Shown: positions 16,974-25,967, counted from the first letter of the stretch. The stretch: 64,000 bases of DNA from Phycisphaerales bacterium (GCA_040221175.1 JAVJVK010000004.1:728268-792267); one strand, 5' to 3'. Numbers and translations are program-made. The notes: a model not told the origin generated them from the sequence alone.

Positions 16974-17648
16974 TTACATGAATCGATACATGAACCCAAG
17001 ACCTGTCGCCGGCCCCGTATCGGCGTTGCCCCATGCATAGCCGCCGGGACGAGCTTTCGATGAGTTGGCCGGCTGCACGCAGCGGAGCTCGACTACCATG
17101 CGGCTGTACCCGAACGAATCGACGACCAGCACCGGGCTTGAATCGCCCTGCACGTTCGTTGTACGGAACCCCGGAATCATCGACCGATCGTGGCGAATGG
17201 TGGCGCGCCTGGAGAAAGAGCCGTCGGTCGGGAGCACCGTCGTACCGCTGCCGATCTCGTCGTAGCCGATGGTGATATCGAATTGGCCGAGGTACTCTCC
17301 GACGTACTCGTTCGTGCCGGCGTTGAGCTCGCTCACGCCCCAGATTGCACCGATGCCCATGGCGATGTCACCGCCTGGGTCGGAACCGGTTGGCTGGGTC
17401 GAACCGGGCTTGCCGATGAACTTGAACATCGCGTTGTTCGCGTTGCTATCCACCGGTATCACCAATCGCTGGTCCGCAATATCGCCGAGCTGGTCCGCCC
17501 AGAGGTTCTCTGCGTGCGCATACGCGTCCGGCGCGCTCAACCCCATCGCTTCCGGCGTCGTGCCGTGGGGCACGAAGTACTTTCCACCAGCGCCGTCGGT
17601 CGCAAGCGTCCACGCGATCTTGCTCGTTGTGGTATATTGGGTGGTCAT
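16974..17648 (-). CDS. Unknown-family protein, intact paralogue of the broken neighbour
   Basis: 224 residues, family not recognised. No signal peptide or membrane helix. It aligns along its whole length with the translated upstream pseudogene: 'DAYAHAENLWADQLGD' against 'ETYAHTDTFSDW', 'WGVSELNAGTNEYVGEYLG' against 'WGVSELNGATEYVGDYLG', and C-terminal 'LGFMYRFM' against 'LGFLYRYL'. A soluble, beta-rich, repeated protein next to a LamG-like fragment recalls virion or tail-type structural proteins, but that is only an impression. It sits 30 bases from the dockerin gene and 18 bases from the pseudogene, all on the minus strand. Confidence 0.7.
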   Translation of the reverse strand: MTTQYTTTSKIAWTLATDGAGGKYFVPHGTTPEAMGLSAPDAYAHAENLWADQLGDIADQRLVIPVDSNANNAMFKFIGKPGSTQPTGSDPGGDIAMGIGAIWGVSELNAGTNEYVGEYLGQFDITIGYDEIGSGTTVLPTDGSFSRRATIRHDRSMIPGFRTTNVQGDSSPVLVVDSFGYSRMVVELRCVQPANSSKARPGGYAWGNADTGPATGLGFMYRFM

Positions 17649-17666
17649 GGGCTAAGGCTCCTGCGC

Positions 17667-18284
17667 TTACAGGTACCTGTAGAGGAACCCGAGGAAGTCG
17701 GCCGAGTTGGTCGTCTGCAGCGACGTGGTGACGACGGCACGCCGCATCTCAACGATGACGTAGGTGTAGCCCATCGTGTCGACGACCAGAACGGGCGCCG
17801 CTTCGCCCTCCTGTCCGACGACACGCATGCCCGGGAACAGAGACCGATCGTCTTGGACGCCAACCTCCCGGGCCCAGAAACCTGGGTTCGTATCCCCGCT
17901 GTCGGGCAGGACCGCCGAAGAGTCGATCTCTTTCTCGCCGAGAACGATCTTGGCCTTGCCAAGATAGTCTCCGACGTACTCGGTCGCCCCGTTGAGCTCG
18001 GACACGCCCCAAAGGCCCACCAGCCCGGTCCGGGCAACCGTGCTCGTCGTCGCAGGATTGCCGTAGAACTTGAGCAACAAGTTGTTGCTCTCCACGCTCG
18101 TCAGGTCGAGGCGGACGCGTTGCGTCTGGCCGGTGGTTAAGACGGATTACCAGTCTGAAAAGGTATCGGTATGAGCGTACGTCTCGGGATCACTGAGGGC
18201 GCCGGATTGATCAAAATAGTCATTGGCCGGGTCTTGGACGGTCCAAGCGACTTGCTGGCTGACGGGCGTAACGGCTGTGGCCAT
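17667..18284 (-). pseudogene. Paralogue of the 16974-17648 gene interrupted by an in-frame TAA
   Basis: From ATG 18284 (GAGGGAGA 5 bases upstream) the frame reads 'MATAVTPVSQQVAWTVQD' to 'YAHTDTFSDW', then TAA at 18147-18149 (codon 46), and continues in the same frame for 159 residues to the natural stop at 17667. Both halves align with the intact paralogue downstream, so the TAA splits one ancestral gene by a single nonsense change. The second half has an internal ATG at 18095 that might restart translation. Upstream on the minus strand are TATATT and TTGACA, so it may still be transcribed. Sequencing error or recoding cannot be excluded. Confidence 0.75.
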
Positions 18285-18668
18285 GGGGTCTCCCTCTGGT
18301 TCTGGGTCGATCTGGAGCTAGCTCTTGTCAATATACCCGAAGATGCGCCAACCCGTCGCATCTTTGACGTGAAGATCCTGCCAACCTCCGAGAACCCCCC
18401 CCAATCTGGGGCTTCGGGGCCCCCAAGGGCCTTGGGAGTGGCCGATTCTTGCCCAACCCGCACAACCGGCCGTTTTCTGCGGCTCGCACGCACCCAACTT
18501 TCAAACGCCTTGTCAACTCCCCCGATGAACACGCAGGCCCCGGGCGTCTGGGGCGTTGCACCAAGCCTTCTCCGCTGGACCGCCAGCGCGCAGGGGGAGG
18601 CGGACATACGAGGCCGGGCACGGGCGCTCCTTCGAGCACCCACGCGCGGCCGCGACGGAGGCGCTGCC
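18285..18668. other. Divergent intergenic region between the unknown-family pair and the Fn3-like gene
   Basis: 384 bases without a supported gene. Near 18335 the minus strand has TTGACA next to TATATT, which could belong to the promoter of the pseudogene cluster. Around 18400-18435 there are C-rich and G-rich runs (GGGGCTTCGGGGCCCCC) that can fold. No good promoter for the plus-strand gene is evident. Confidence 0.35.
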
Positions 18669-19406
18669 ATGAGCAGACGACCGCGTGACGAGCAGGCCCT
18701 CCTGGCCTGGAGCAAGGCCCGGGCACTGCAGTGGAAGGGTGGCCAGGCCGGCGTGCCGGATATCGGAATCACCCAGGCGATGGCCGACGCCTTCGACCTG
18801 GCCGTTTCCGAGGCAGAATCGGCATTCCTGGCGATGCAGAGTGCAAGGCAGTTGGCCGAGAACCGCACGAGCGAGAAGGACGACAAGTTCGAGGCGATGC
18901 TCGACCAGCTCGAGTTCCTCGTGCCGTCGATCGACGCCTACGCCAAGGCAACCGGCGATGCGAGCGTCTACACCCGCGCGGGGATCGACGCGCCCAAAAA
19001 GCCCGCCAAGCGCGGCGCGCCGCCCACCCCCACCGACATGCAGGCCGAGCTGACCAACGGCGGCGACGTCGTGATCCGCTTCGCCTGCGCCACCGGGGGC
19101 GGGGCGTTCTTCGAGATCCAGCGCCGCCTGACGGCCCTGGACGGCATGGTCCAGACCTGGCAGCCGCTGGTGACCGTGACCGAGAAGACCTATACCGACG
19201 AGGCGGTGCCCCGCGGCTACCGCAGCGTGGACTACCGCGTGCGGGCCACGCGCACCAACGGCAAGGCCAGCGAGTACAGCGAGAGCGCGACGGCCTACTT
19301 CGGCAGCTCGGCAAGCGAGCAGCCCGCACCGGCGGGCGTCACCATCGAGGACGCCCAGCGGCTCAGGGATGCCCAGACGGCCAAGGGCAAGGGCCAGGCC
19401 GGCTGA
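18669..19406 (+). CDS. Fibronectin type III-like domain protein of unknown function
   Basis: 245 residues without a signal peptide. Residues about 1-100 are helical ('LLAWSKARALQWKGGQAGVP', 'AMLDQLEFLVPSIDAYAKA'). A Pro/Lys-rich linker ('KKPAKRGAPPTPTD') follows. Residues about 120-220 have a fibronectin type III pattern ('VVIRFACATGGGAFFEIQRR', 'GYRSVDYRVRATRTNGKAS'). The C-terminus is basic. I recall similar helical-plus-Fn3 proteins in planctomycetes, but no function is known. It has its own terminator and stands next to the phage-like patch, with which it may share an origin (inference). Confidence 0.75.
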   Translation: MSRRPRDEQALLAWSKARALQWKGGQAGVPDIGITQAMADAFDLAVSEAESAFLAMQSARQLAENRTSEKDDKFEAMLDQLEFLVPSIDAYAKATGDASVYTRAGIDAPKKPAKRGAPPTPTDMQAELTNGGDVVIRFACATGGGAFFEIQRRLTALDGMVQTWQPLVTVTEKTYTDEAVPRGYRSVDYRVRATRTNGKASEYSESATAYFGSSASEQPAPAGVTIEDAQRLRDAQTAKGKGQAG

Positions 19407-19443
19407 GATAGGTCTGGCTGACAAGAGGCTGGCACCACACCAC

Positions 19444-19479
19444 GCGCGCCGCCGGGGACACCGGGCGGCGTGCTTTCTT
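19444..19479 (+). terminator. Intrinsic terminator of the Fn3-like gene
   Basis: A 10-bp GC-rich stem (19444-19453/19464-19473, one G-U pair) with a 10-base loop is followed by TTTCTT, 37 bases after the stop codon. Confidence 0.7.
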
Positions 19480-19508
19480 GCGCGCAAACCGCCGCGTCGC
19501 GCATCGCG

Positions 19509-20510
19509 TTACGCCAATCTTACAAGAACCCGCCGCTCGTCGGCCGAGATCGCCCCTTCCATGTCGGCCAGCCAGCGGCGGGCGTCGGTGGTGTAGCCGG
19601 CGGTGGGCTTGACCTCGGGGCGGCGCTCGCGCCAGTAGGCGTTGAAGCGCTCCATCGTCAGCTCGCGCACCAGCTTGGCCTGCATCGACGCGAGCGCCAC
19701 GGGCAGGTGGGCCTCCTCGGCCCTGGGCTGCACGCGGATGCGCGCATTGGGCACGTCCACGAACTGGTAGGTGCTGGCCTCTGGCGCCTCGGCCAGCGTG
19801 CGGAGGGGGCGGCCGAAGACGCGGGCCAGGGCGTCCTGGTAGCGCGTGCGGCCGCCCTGGCGGTCGAGGACGATGCGGGTGTGGACGTTCCCCTCGCCGT
19901 GCTCGCGCTCGTGTTCAAGCCGGGTCCGCTCGATCAGGTCGAGGATGGCCGGGGCGTGCTCGGCGATGGCGGCCAGCGTCGTGTTGGCCTTGGATCTTCC
20001 GCCTTCGAGCTGGGCGTTGAAGCGGGCCTCGTCGGTGCGGGCGACGCGCTGGAGCGTGCAGGCCACGCCCGCGCGGGCCATGGCGCGCGCCAGCGTGTTG
20101 GCGGCGATGCCCGCCTCGGCCGCGTCGGCGTGGCCCGGGCAGGGCAGGGGCTGGCCGCCGTACCAATGGAGCGCGCACGGCCCGACCGCCAGGCACTCGA
20201 ACAGGGCCGCGTCGGTCGCGGGGATCGACCCCGTGCGGGCCCGCACGAAGGCCAGCACGCTCCGCTCGGCCTCGGCCAGGCGACCGGCGCCCATCGCCAT
20301 CGGCTTGCACAGCTTCTTGCTGTCGGCGACGGCCAGGCGGCGCTTCTTGTCCCCGGGCTTGCGGCAGACGGCCGAGCGCAGCAGCTTCCAGGCGTTGGGG
20401 GCCGGCTGGCTGGGCTCCCAGTCGTCGATGCGCAGGGCCGCCAGGCCCACGCACAGGGGGCCCAGCATGGGTCCGTAGCCCGCCTCGTCGATGCCGATGT
20501 AGAGGAGCAC
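19509..20510 (-). CDS. Divergent ribonuclease HII-like protein
   Basis: About 333 residues from a proposed GTG at 20510, directly before 'LLYIGIDEAGYGPMLGPLCV', the RNase HII signature with catalytic Asp and Glu. Also seen: 'LAVADSKKLCKP' (family ADSKKL), 'RIVLDRQGGRTRYQ' (third acidic site) and 'VALASMQAKLVRELTMERF', matching the ASxxAKxxRDxxM motif but with Glu where the fourth Asp normally lies. The family is usually about 200 residues; here an extra middle region of more than 100 residues is inserted. It could act on RNA-DNA hybrids or be a divergent relative with another substrate. It is divergent from ispG. An ATG further upstream would start inside ispG, so it is rejected. Confidence 0.75.
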   Translation of the reverse strand: MLLYIGIDEAGYGPMLGPLCVGLAALRIDDWEPSQPAPNAWKLLRSAVCRKPGDKKRRLAVADSKKLCKPMAMGAGRLAEAERSVLAFVRARTGSIPATDAALFECLAVGPCALHWYGGQPLPCPGHADAAEAGIAANTLARAMARAGVACTLQRVARTDEARFNAQLEGGRSKANTTLAAIAEHAPAILDLIERTRLEHEREHGEGNVHTRIVLDRQGGRTRYQDALARVFGRPLRTLAEAPEASTYQFVDVPNARIRVQPRAEEAHLPVALASMQAKLVRELTMERFNAYWRERRPEVKPTAGYTTDARRWLADMEGAISADERRVLVRLA

Positions 20511-20586
20511 CGACCATCGTTGCCGGCTCCCCCACCACCGGGCAAGGGACCGACCCTGTCGGTTGTCAACAACGTACGATGCGTCG

Positions 20587-21879
20587 ATGCAAGAGCGACG
20601 CCCCACACGGCCCATCTACGTTGGCAACGAGAAGACCGGCATCGTCCAGATTGGCGGCGGCCTGCCCGATTCGTCGGGCAAAGCCACCAGCCCCGCGCCG
20701 GTGAGCGTGCAGACCATGACCGCCGGGTATACGCACGACGTGGACAAGTGCGTGGCGGAGGTCCACAAGCTCCAGGCGGCCGGGGCCGACGTGGTCCGCG
20801 TAGCGGTGCCCGAGAAGAAGGACACCGAGGCGCTCAAGGAGATCCTCGCCCAGACCAGCGTGCCGATCGTGGCCGACGTGCACTTCCACTTCAAGCGGGC
20901 GCTCGAGGCCGTCGAGGCAGGGGTGCACAAGATCCGCCTGAACCCGGGGAACATCAACGACCGCGAGCAGGTGATCGAGGTGATCAACGCCTGCAAGGAC
21001 GCGGGCCTGCCCATCCGCGTGGGGGTGAACGAGGGCTCGATCATCGAGCGGCGCGACAAGCAGAAGCGGGCGAAGGAGCTGGGCGCCTTCTTCAGCGACC
21101 ACAAGCACGGCTACATGCTGGCCATCATGATCGCCAAGCTTGAAGAATACCTGGACATCTTCTACGAGCAGGACTTCCACGACGTGGCCATCAGCGCCAA
21201 GAGCATGGACGCCACGATGGTGATCGACGCGTACACCGAGATCAGCAAGCGCTTCGACCACCCGCTGCACCTGGGCGTGACGCACGCGGGGCCCAAGGAA
21301 ACCGGCTGTATCCGTTCCGTGGTGGCGCTCGGAACGCTGCTGGCCAATGGCATCGGCGACACGATCCGCATCAGCTACGCGAACGACCCGATCTACGAGG
21401 TCGAGGACGGGCTGGAGTTGCTCTACTCCCTCGGCCTGCGCGAGCGCATCGGGGCGGAACTGATTGCCTGCCCCACGTGTGGCCGAATCCAGGTCGATCT
21501 GTTCAGCCTGGTGCAGGAGGTTCGCGCGAAGCTGGCCAGCGACATCCAGGTGCCCATGAAGGTCGCCGTGATGGGCTGCGTCGTGAACGGGCCGGGCGAG
21601 GCCGAGGGCGCCGACGTAGCCGTCTTCGCCGGCGACCGCCGCGGCATCATCTACGTGCAGGGCGAGAAGGTCGCCAACGTGAACGAAGACGAGATCCTCG
21701 ATCGCCTGCTCAAGGAGTGCCTGGCCTTCCAGGACGCCGTCCGCGCCGGCACGGCCAAGCTGGGCGAGAAGAAGGTGGACATCGTGCCGCCCGACCCGCT
21801 GGGCGAACTCGGCAGCGGGTGGGAGAAGATGGCGGCCGAGCGGCTGAAGGGCGCGGACCTGACGATCGGGCAGTCTTGA
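20587..21879 (+). CDS. ispG: 4-hydroxy-3-methylbut-2-enyl diphosphate synthase (IspG/GcpE)
   Basis: 430 residues from ATG 20587; 20563 is an in-frame alternative. It performs the penultimate step of the MEP isoprenoid pathway, reducing MEcPP to HMBPP with a [4Fe-4S] cluster. Seen: '[16 protein letters not shown]' N-terminal TIM-barrel motif, '[20 protein letters not shown]', 'KIRLNPGNI', and the cluster cysteines in '[14 protein letters not shown]' and '[16 protein letters not shown]'. It is the short (non-plant) form. The MEP enzyme dxr is also in this window, at 53986. Convergent with the SDR gene, 15 bases apart. Confidence 0.95.
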   Translation: MQERRPTRPIYVGNEKTGIVQIGGGLPDSSGKATSPAPVSVQTMTAGYTHDVDKCVAEVHKLQAAGADVVRVAVPEKKDTEALKEILAQTSVPIVADVHFHFKRALEAVEAGVHKIRLNPGNINDREQVIEVINACKDAGLPIRVGVNEGSIIERRDKQKRAKELGAFFSDHKHGYMLAIMIAKLEEYLDIFYEQDFHDVAISAKSMDATMVIDAYTEISKRFDHPLHLGVTHAGPKETGCIRSVVALGTLLANGIGDTIRISYANDPIYEVEDGLELLYSLGLRERIGAELIACPTCGRIQVDLFSLVQEVRAKLASDIQVPMKVAVMGCVVNGPGEAEGADVAVFAGDRRGIIYVQGEKVANVNEDEILDRLLKECLAFQDAVRAGTAKLGEKKVDIVPPDPLGELGSGWEKMAAERLKGADLTIGQS

Positions 21880-21894
21880 GCCTCTCTGGGGAAC

Positions 21895-22683
21895 TTACTT
21901 TTTCAGCTGCGCCGCTATGCCCGCGGTCAGGCCGCCATCGACGGCGAATTCGGCGCCCGTCACGTATGCGGACTCGTCGCTGAGCAAGTACACCGCAAGA
22001 CTCGCGACGTCTTCGGGCGAACCCAGGCGCCGCAGCGGCACCTCGGCGGCGAACTCGGCGATGGCGGCCTCGCGATCGGGCGCGTGCTCGAGCAGCGCCT
22101 CCCACATGGGCGTGAGGATCGCGCCGGGCGAGATGGCGTTGCAGCGCACCGGATAGCCGCGTTCGGCGCAGCAAAGGGCGACCGAGCGGGTGTGGTTGAT
22201 GACCGCGGCCTTGCTGCTGGCGTACGCCGCGGCGCCACCGACGCCAACCTTGCCGCTGCGCGAGGCGATGTTGACGATCGAGCCACCGCCTGCCTTCATC
22301 GCGGCGATCGCGTGCCTGCAGCCCAGGAAGACGCCGTCGAGGTTGATCGCGTGCACGGCCCGCCAATCTTCGAGCGAGCAGTGCTCGGCGTCTTGGGGGC
22401 CCAGTTGGGGCACGCCGAAACCGGTGATGCCGGCGTTGTTGACCAGGCCGTGGAGGCCGCCGATGGATTCGAGGGCGGACGCCCAGTCCGACTGCGAACG
22501 GACGTCGAGATGGAGGTACGTCGCGCCGATCTCGGCCGCGGCCTTCGCACCCTCTTCGTCGCGGATGTCGCTCAGGTAGACCGTCGCGCCTTCGTCGAGG
22601 CACGCCCGCGCGATCGCCAGGCCGATGCCTTGGGCGGCGCCGGTGACGAGGATGCGTTTGCCTTCCAGTCGCCGGCCCGCCAC
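21895..22683 (-). CDS. SDR family NAD(P)-dependent oxidoreductase
   Basis: 262 residues, classical short-chain dehydrogenase: '[17 protein letters not shown]' (TGxxxGIG cofactor loop), 'LVNNAGITG' (NNAG), 'IVNIASRSG' (catalytic Ser) and '[17 protein letters not shown]' (YxxxK). The C-terminal '[16 protein letters not shown]' is the usual end of the family. An acidic residue after the second strand ('[10 protein letters not shown]') suggests a preference for NAD(H). The substrate cannot be read from sequence. It follows the fRMsr gene with one base between them and is last in the DUF1573-to-SDR run. Confidence 0.9.
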   Translation of the reverse strand: MAGRRLEGKRILVTGAAQGIGLAIARACLDEGATVYLSDIRDEEGAKAAAEIGATYLHLDVRSQSDWASALESIGGLHGLVNNAGITGFGVPQLGPQDAEHCSLEDWRAVHAINLDGVFLGCRHAIAAMKAGGGSIVNIASRSGKVGVGGAAAYASSKAAVINHTRSVALCCAERGYPVRCNAISPGAILTPMWEALLEHAPDREAAIAEFAAEVPLRRLGSPEDVASLAVYLLSDESAYVTGAEFAVDGGLTAGIAAQLKK

Positions 22684-22684
22684 G

Positions 22685-23188
22685 TCAGAAGACCCTCGCG
22701 GCCGGCGGCGTGTCGCTGGTCAGCCCCCCCGCCGCCAGGCACTCGTGCAGTGCGTCGGCATCGCGGGTGGTGAAGGCGCCGCGGCTGAAGCTGTCAAGAT
22801 CGAATACGCCCCAGCACTGCCCGTGCGCGTCGAAGAGCGGGATGACCAGTTCGGCCAGGTCCTTCGGGTCGCACGCCACGTAGCCCTCGCCCAGCGCCGC
22901 GACGTCGCGCACGACGAGGGTGATGTGCTGGCGGAACGACTGGCCGCACGCGCCGTGCATGCCAATGGGCGAGCAGGCGGGCTTGTCTCTCCGTGGGCCC
23001 AGCAGCATCTGCAGGTCGTCGTCGGGGTCGGGCAGGTAGAAGCCCAGCCACGACACGTCTTCGCTTGCCAGCGCGTCCCACGCAATATCGACAAGGCCCG
23101 CCATCCGCGTTGCGCGATCGCCGGTAAGGCGACGGCATGCGGAGAGCAGGCCCGTGTAGTCGCGAACTCGCGACGTGGTCTCGCTCAT
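22685..23188 (-). CDS. GAF-domain free methionine-(R)-sulfoxide reductase-like protein
   Basis: 167 residues, a single GAF domain of the fRMsr type. Seen: '[20 protein letters not shown]', '[20 protein letters not shown]' and '[20 protein letters not shown]', placing three cysteines at the positions used by this family, then '[20 protein letters not shown]'. The enzyme reduces free L-methionine-(R)-sulfoxide in the cytosol. Assignment is by family pattern. It starts 7 bases after the bS18 gene and touches the SDR gene, so all three are probably on one mRNA. Confidence 0.85.
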   Translation of the reverse strand: MSETTSRVRDYTGLLSACRRLTGDRATRMAGLVDIAWDALASEDVSWLGFYLPDPDDDLQMLLGPRRDKPACSPIGMHGACGQSFRQHITLVVRDVAALGEGYVACDPKDLAELVIPLFDAHGQCWGVFDLDSFSRGAFTTRDADALHECLAAGGLTSDTPPAARVF

Positions 23189-23195
23189 GTGGAGA

Positions 23196-23441
23196 TCAGA
23201 GCGTCGCGGAGGTGTAGGGCAGCAGGCCCATGAAGCGGGCCCGCTTGATCGCCTGGGCGATCATGGCCTGCTCCTTGGCGGTGGTGCTCAGACGCTTGCG
23301 GCCGTAGATCTTGCCGTTGGGGCTCATCATGCGGCGCAGGTTGTCGGCGTCCTTCCAGTCGACGTAGGTCACGCCGTTGCCGGAAGTCTTGATCACGCTC
23401 TTCTTGTTGGGTCCGCCGCCGAAGCGGGAAAAACGGCTCAT
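23196..23441 (-). CDS. rpsR: 30S ribosomal protein bS18
   Basis: 81 residues: 'MSRFSRFGGGPNKKSVIKTS' followed by the bS18 core 'VTYVDWKDADNLRRMMSPNG', 'KIYGRKRLSTTAKEQAMIAQ' and 'AIKRARFMGLLPYT'. Binds 16S rRNA with bS6 in the small subunit platform. No bS6 or bL9 gene is adjacent, which is their common neighbourhood elsewhere. The start at 23441 removes an upstream extension that lacks homology. The bS18 family often has zinc-binding cysteines; this copy has none. Confidence 0.96.
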   Translation of the reverse strand: MSRFSRFGGGPNKKSVIKTSGNGVTYVDWKDADNLRRMMSPNGKIYGRKRLSTTAKEQAMIAQAIKRARFMGLLPYTSATL

Positions 23442-23519
23442 GCTGGCCTCCGTCGTGGTCCATGGCGCCCGGGCGAGACCTCCTCGCAATGGGGCGCGAC
23501 GGTGAGTTTGGGTCGAATC

Positions 23520-24179
23520 TCAGTCCCAGCGGGGCTTGGGCGGCGCATCGGCCGATGGCTGCCCCGAGGGCGGAGATGATAGCGGGGCTGGCCGGGCCGG
23601 GTCCACCGCGGTGGAACCTTCGCCCTTCGCCCGGGCGGGGGCCGCGGATCGCCGATCGGCCTCGCTTGGCTCTCCAGCCTCGCTGGCAGGCCTGCTACGG
23701 CCGCAGAAGCGGTCGAACGAGGCCCTCCCGCCGCCGCGGATGACCAGGAACAGGCACCCGGCGGCCAGGACGCCGTTGCGGTACATCTGGCACATGCCGA
23801 TGGTGTCGTCGCAAGGGAAGCTGAAGTCGCCGAAACAGCCGCACTGGACGTTCATGTCGCGGGCGATGGCGGTGTAGATGGCGTACATGAACACGCCCAG
23901 AGCGCTGAGCATGGCGAAGGCCGCCGCCCGCGTCCAGAGCCCCAGCAGGATGAGCACGGCACAGATGGCTTCGAGCCACGGCACGGCGAAGGTCGAGACG
24001 ACCACGACGTGGTGGTGATCGAAGCGATCAAGCAACTTGAAGGCCTGAATCGACTCGGCGAAGGCCTGCGCCGCGTCCGGGCTGCGCAGCTTCATGAATG
24101 CGGCAAAGCCGAACACGCCCGCCAGGAACAGGCGGACGAAGACGGTGAACACCACGTCGATGCGCTGACCGGTGGTCAC
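23520..24179 (-). CDS. DoxX/MauE-family membrane protein
   Basis: 219 residues with a GTG start at 24179 that abuts the TAA of the rhodanese gene (TAAGTG). Four hydrophobic segments lie in the first ~155 residues, for example 'VFVRLFLAGVFGFAAFMKL', 'AICAVLILLGLW' and 'AFAMLSALGVFMYAIYTA'. The 'VQCGCFGDF' CxCFG motif and nearby cysteines are typical of MauE-like members, which handle redox or disulfide exchange in the membrane. The C-terminal ~60 residues are Pro/Ser/Ala-rich and probably disordered. Coupling to the rhodanese and DUF1573 genes suggests one envelope redox unit (inference). Confidence 0.85.
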   Translation of the reverse strand: MTTGQRIDVVFTVFVRLFLAGVFGFAAFMKLRSPDAAQAFAESIQAFKLLDRFDHHHVVVVSTFAVPWLEAICAVLILLGLWTRAAAFAMLSALGVFMYAIYTAIARDMNVQCGCFGDFSFPCDDTIGMCQMYRNGVLAAGCLFLVIRGGGRASFDRFCGRSRPASEAGEPSEADRRSAAPARAKGEGSTAVDPARPAPLSSPPSGQPSADAPPKPRWD

Positions 24180-24806
24180 TTAGCCACCCCCCGCCGGCTC
24201 GGTCGGATGGCCGGCGGCCTTCCAGGCACCGAAACCCTCGTGCATGATGTAGACTTCGGTGTAGCCGCGGCCGATGAGCCGCTGGGCGACGTTCTCCGAG
24301 GCGTCGCACTCGCCGCCCCCGCAGAAGATGATGACCGGGAAGGCGCGATCGACCTGGGCGAGCACCTGGGCGCTCATCCCGCTGATGAAGTCGCGCGTCT
24401 CGAGGTGAAAGGCGCCCTCGATCGTGCCGTCGGTTCGCTCGGCGTCGGTGCGGGCATCGATGAACGCCATGCCGTCTTCCCAGTACTCGTACGCGCGATC
24501 GACGGAGATGTAGTAGTCGGGCAGGTCCGCTTGCTCTTGGACGCCCTGATCGGGAACGGGAATCGGATCGGCCACGGTGGGATCGACGCCCAGTTCGGGT
24601 TCTTCGACGGTCGACGCCTCTGGTTCGGGCGCTGGCTCGGGGTCGCTCGCAGACGCCGACTCGCCGCCGGTTGAAGGCTGGGAAGCGCGTCCCTGGCGTT
24701 CGAGCGCGTCGGCGACGTCGCGGGTGATGGGCCACTGCATGGAGTGGGCCACGGCGGCGCCGACCGCCACGATCAGGATGATGGCAAGTCGACCGAAAAA
24801 CCGCAT
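24180..24806 (-). CDS. Membrane-anchored rhodanese-like domain protein
   Basis: 208 residues. An N-terminal hydrophobic helix ('LAIILIVAVGAAVAH') anchors or exports it, a Pro/Glu/Ser-rich linker follows (about 40-90), and a rhodanese domain fills the rest: 'YISVDRAYEYWEDG', 'FIDARTDAERTDGTIEGAFH' and the active-site loop Cys in 'IIFCGGGECDASENVAQRL'. Such domains carry persulfide or act as redox sensors. It starts 3 bases after the DUF1573 gene and is immediately followed by the MauE-like gene without any gap. Confidence 0.88.
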   Translation of the reverse strand: MRFFGRLAIILIVAVGAAVAHSMQWPITRDVADALERQGRASQPSTGGESASASDPEPAPEPEASTVEEPELGVDPTVADPIPVPDQGVQEQADLPDYYISVDRAYEYWEDGMAFIDARTDAERTDGTIEGAFHLETRDFISGMSAQVLAQVDRAFPVIIFCGGGECDASENVAQRLIGRGYTEVYIMHEGFGAWKAAGHPTEPAGGG

Positions 24807-24809
24807 GGA

Positions 24810-25967
24810 TTACTCGCCCGAGCGGGTGTCGACCACGCGGCCCACGTAGGGCAGCATGACCTGCTCTTCGAGGGGCACGTCGGTGTGGACCACGAAGTTG
24901 CCGCGAATCCGGCCGGCCTGCTCGATGCTGGGCAGCACGAGCTTGACACGGTACGCATCGACGGCCTTACCGTTGGAGCCCGCCTCGGCGTCGATCGGTT
25001 CAACGGTGTACTCGATCTTCATCGGGGCCATGCCGGCCGGCTGCAGCGGGCGAAGCTCGACGCCGGTGATCTTGAACGGCTCGTTGCGGCCGTGACGAAC
25101 TTCGACGATTTCTTCGAGTTCGCGGCCGACGCTCAGCGTGCCCAGGGACATACGCAAGGGGTTGATCGAAACGTCGCCCTCGACCTGGGCGCCCACCGGA
25201 ACGGTGACGAGCTTGCGACGATCGTCGTTGGTGCGGATGGTCGCCAGCGCCTGAGCGCGACCGGGAGGCGCGTCTTCGCGGAGCGTGACGAGGATGTCGG
25301 TCCGAGCGACGGACTCGCCTTCCTGCTCGAGGCGGTCGGTGCCCAGGATGTCGACGTTGAAGTACTTCGCGCCTTCGCCCACGAGCGTGACGTGGAATGC
25401 CTCGAAGTCTTCGTGCGAGCCGGTCAGGCTGATGAGCGTCTCCTTGCGGGTGTGCTTGGTGACTTGGCCCAGGTTGACCTGCATGGGTTCGATCGAGATG
25501 AGCGGCTTGACGAATGCACGGACCTTGACGGCCACCATCGGGTTGGCCGGGTCGCTGGTGCGGAACGTCACCGTCTGCTCGTGGCGGCCCGCGGTCTTTC
25601 CGCGAGGATCAAACTCCACTTCGAGCTCGACCGATTCGCCCGGGGCGAACTCGTTCTTGGGTAGCTCGGCCACCGTACAGCCGCAGGTGGTGCTCACGCT
25701 GGGCACCATCAGGGCGGTGTTGCCCGTGTTGCGGAAGCGGATGGTGCCTGTTGCTGGCTCGGTGTCCAGGATCGTGCCCAGGTCGATGATGGGCGTTTCC
25801 AGATCGAAGGTGGCCTGGCCGTTCTGGCCGTCCTCTTCCTGCTGCTGGCTGCCTGGCACCACGACCGCGCCACCGGCCTGCTGGGCGAGCGTGGCGGCGG
25901 GCGAGAGGGTGAGGCTCGCGCCCAGGCCAAGGACGGCCAGGATGGTCAAGCGAGAGTTGCTGGTCAT
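24810..25967 (-). CDS. DUF1573 domain-containing exported protein
   Basis: 385 residues from ATG 25967 (GGGGAAAGAGC precedes it). Signal peptide ends near 'ATLAQQ'. After a Gln/Glu/Gly-rich linker, the DUF1573 immunoglobulin-like domain shows 'FDLETPIIDLGTI', 'TIRFRNTGNTALMVPSVSTT', the cysteine pair 'TTCGCTVAEL' and 'VEFDPRGKTAGRHEQTVTF'. Two or more further beta-sandwich segments follow. The family is common in planctomycetes and Bacteroidetes and has no established function. It is first in the run with rhodanese, MauE-like and bS18 genes and has a plausible promoter at 26092-26097. Confidence 0.9.
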   Translation of the reverse strand: MTSNSRLTILAVLGLGASLTLSPAATLAQQAGGAVVVPGSQQQEEDGQNGQATFDLETPIIDLGTILDTEPATGTIRFRNTGNTALMVPSVSTTCGCTVAELPKNEFAPGESVELEVEFDPRGKTAGRHEQTVTFRTSDPANPMVAVKVRAFVKPLISIEPMQVNLGQVTKHTRKETLISLTGSHEDFEAFHVTLVGEGAKYFNVDILGTDRLEQEGESVARTDILVTLREDAPPGRAQALATIRTNDDRRKLVTVPVGAQVEGDVSINPLRMSLGTLSVGRELEEIVEVRHGRNEPFKITGVELRPLQPAGMAPMKIEYTVEPIDAEAGSNGKAVDAYRVKLVLPSIEQAGRIRGNFVVHTDVPLEEQVMLPYVGRVVDTRSGE

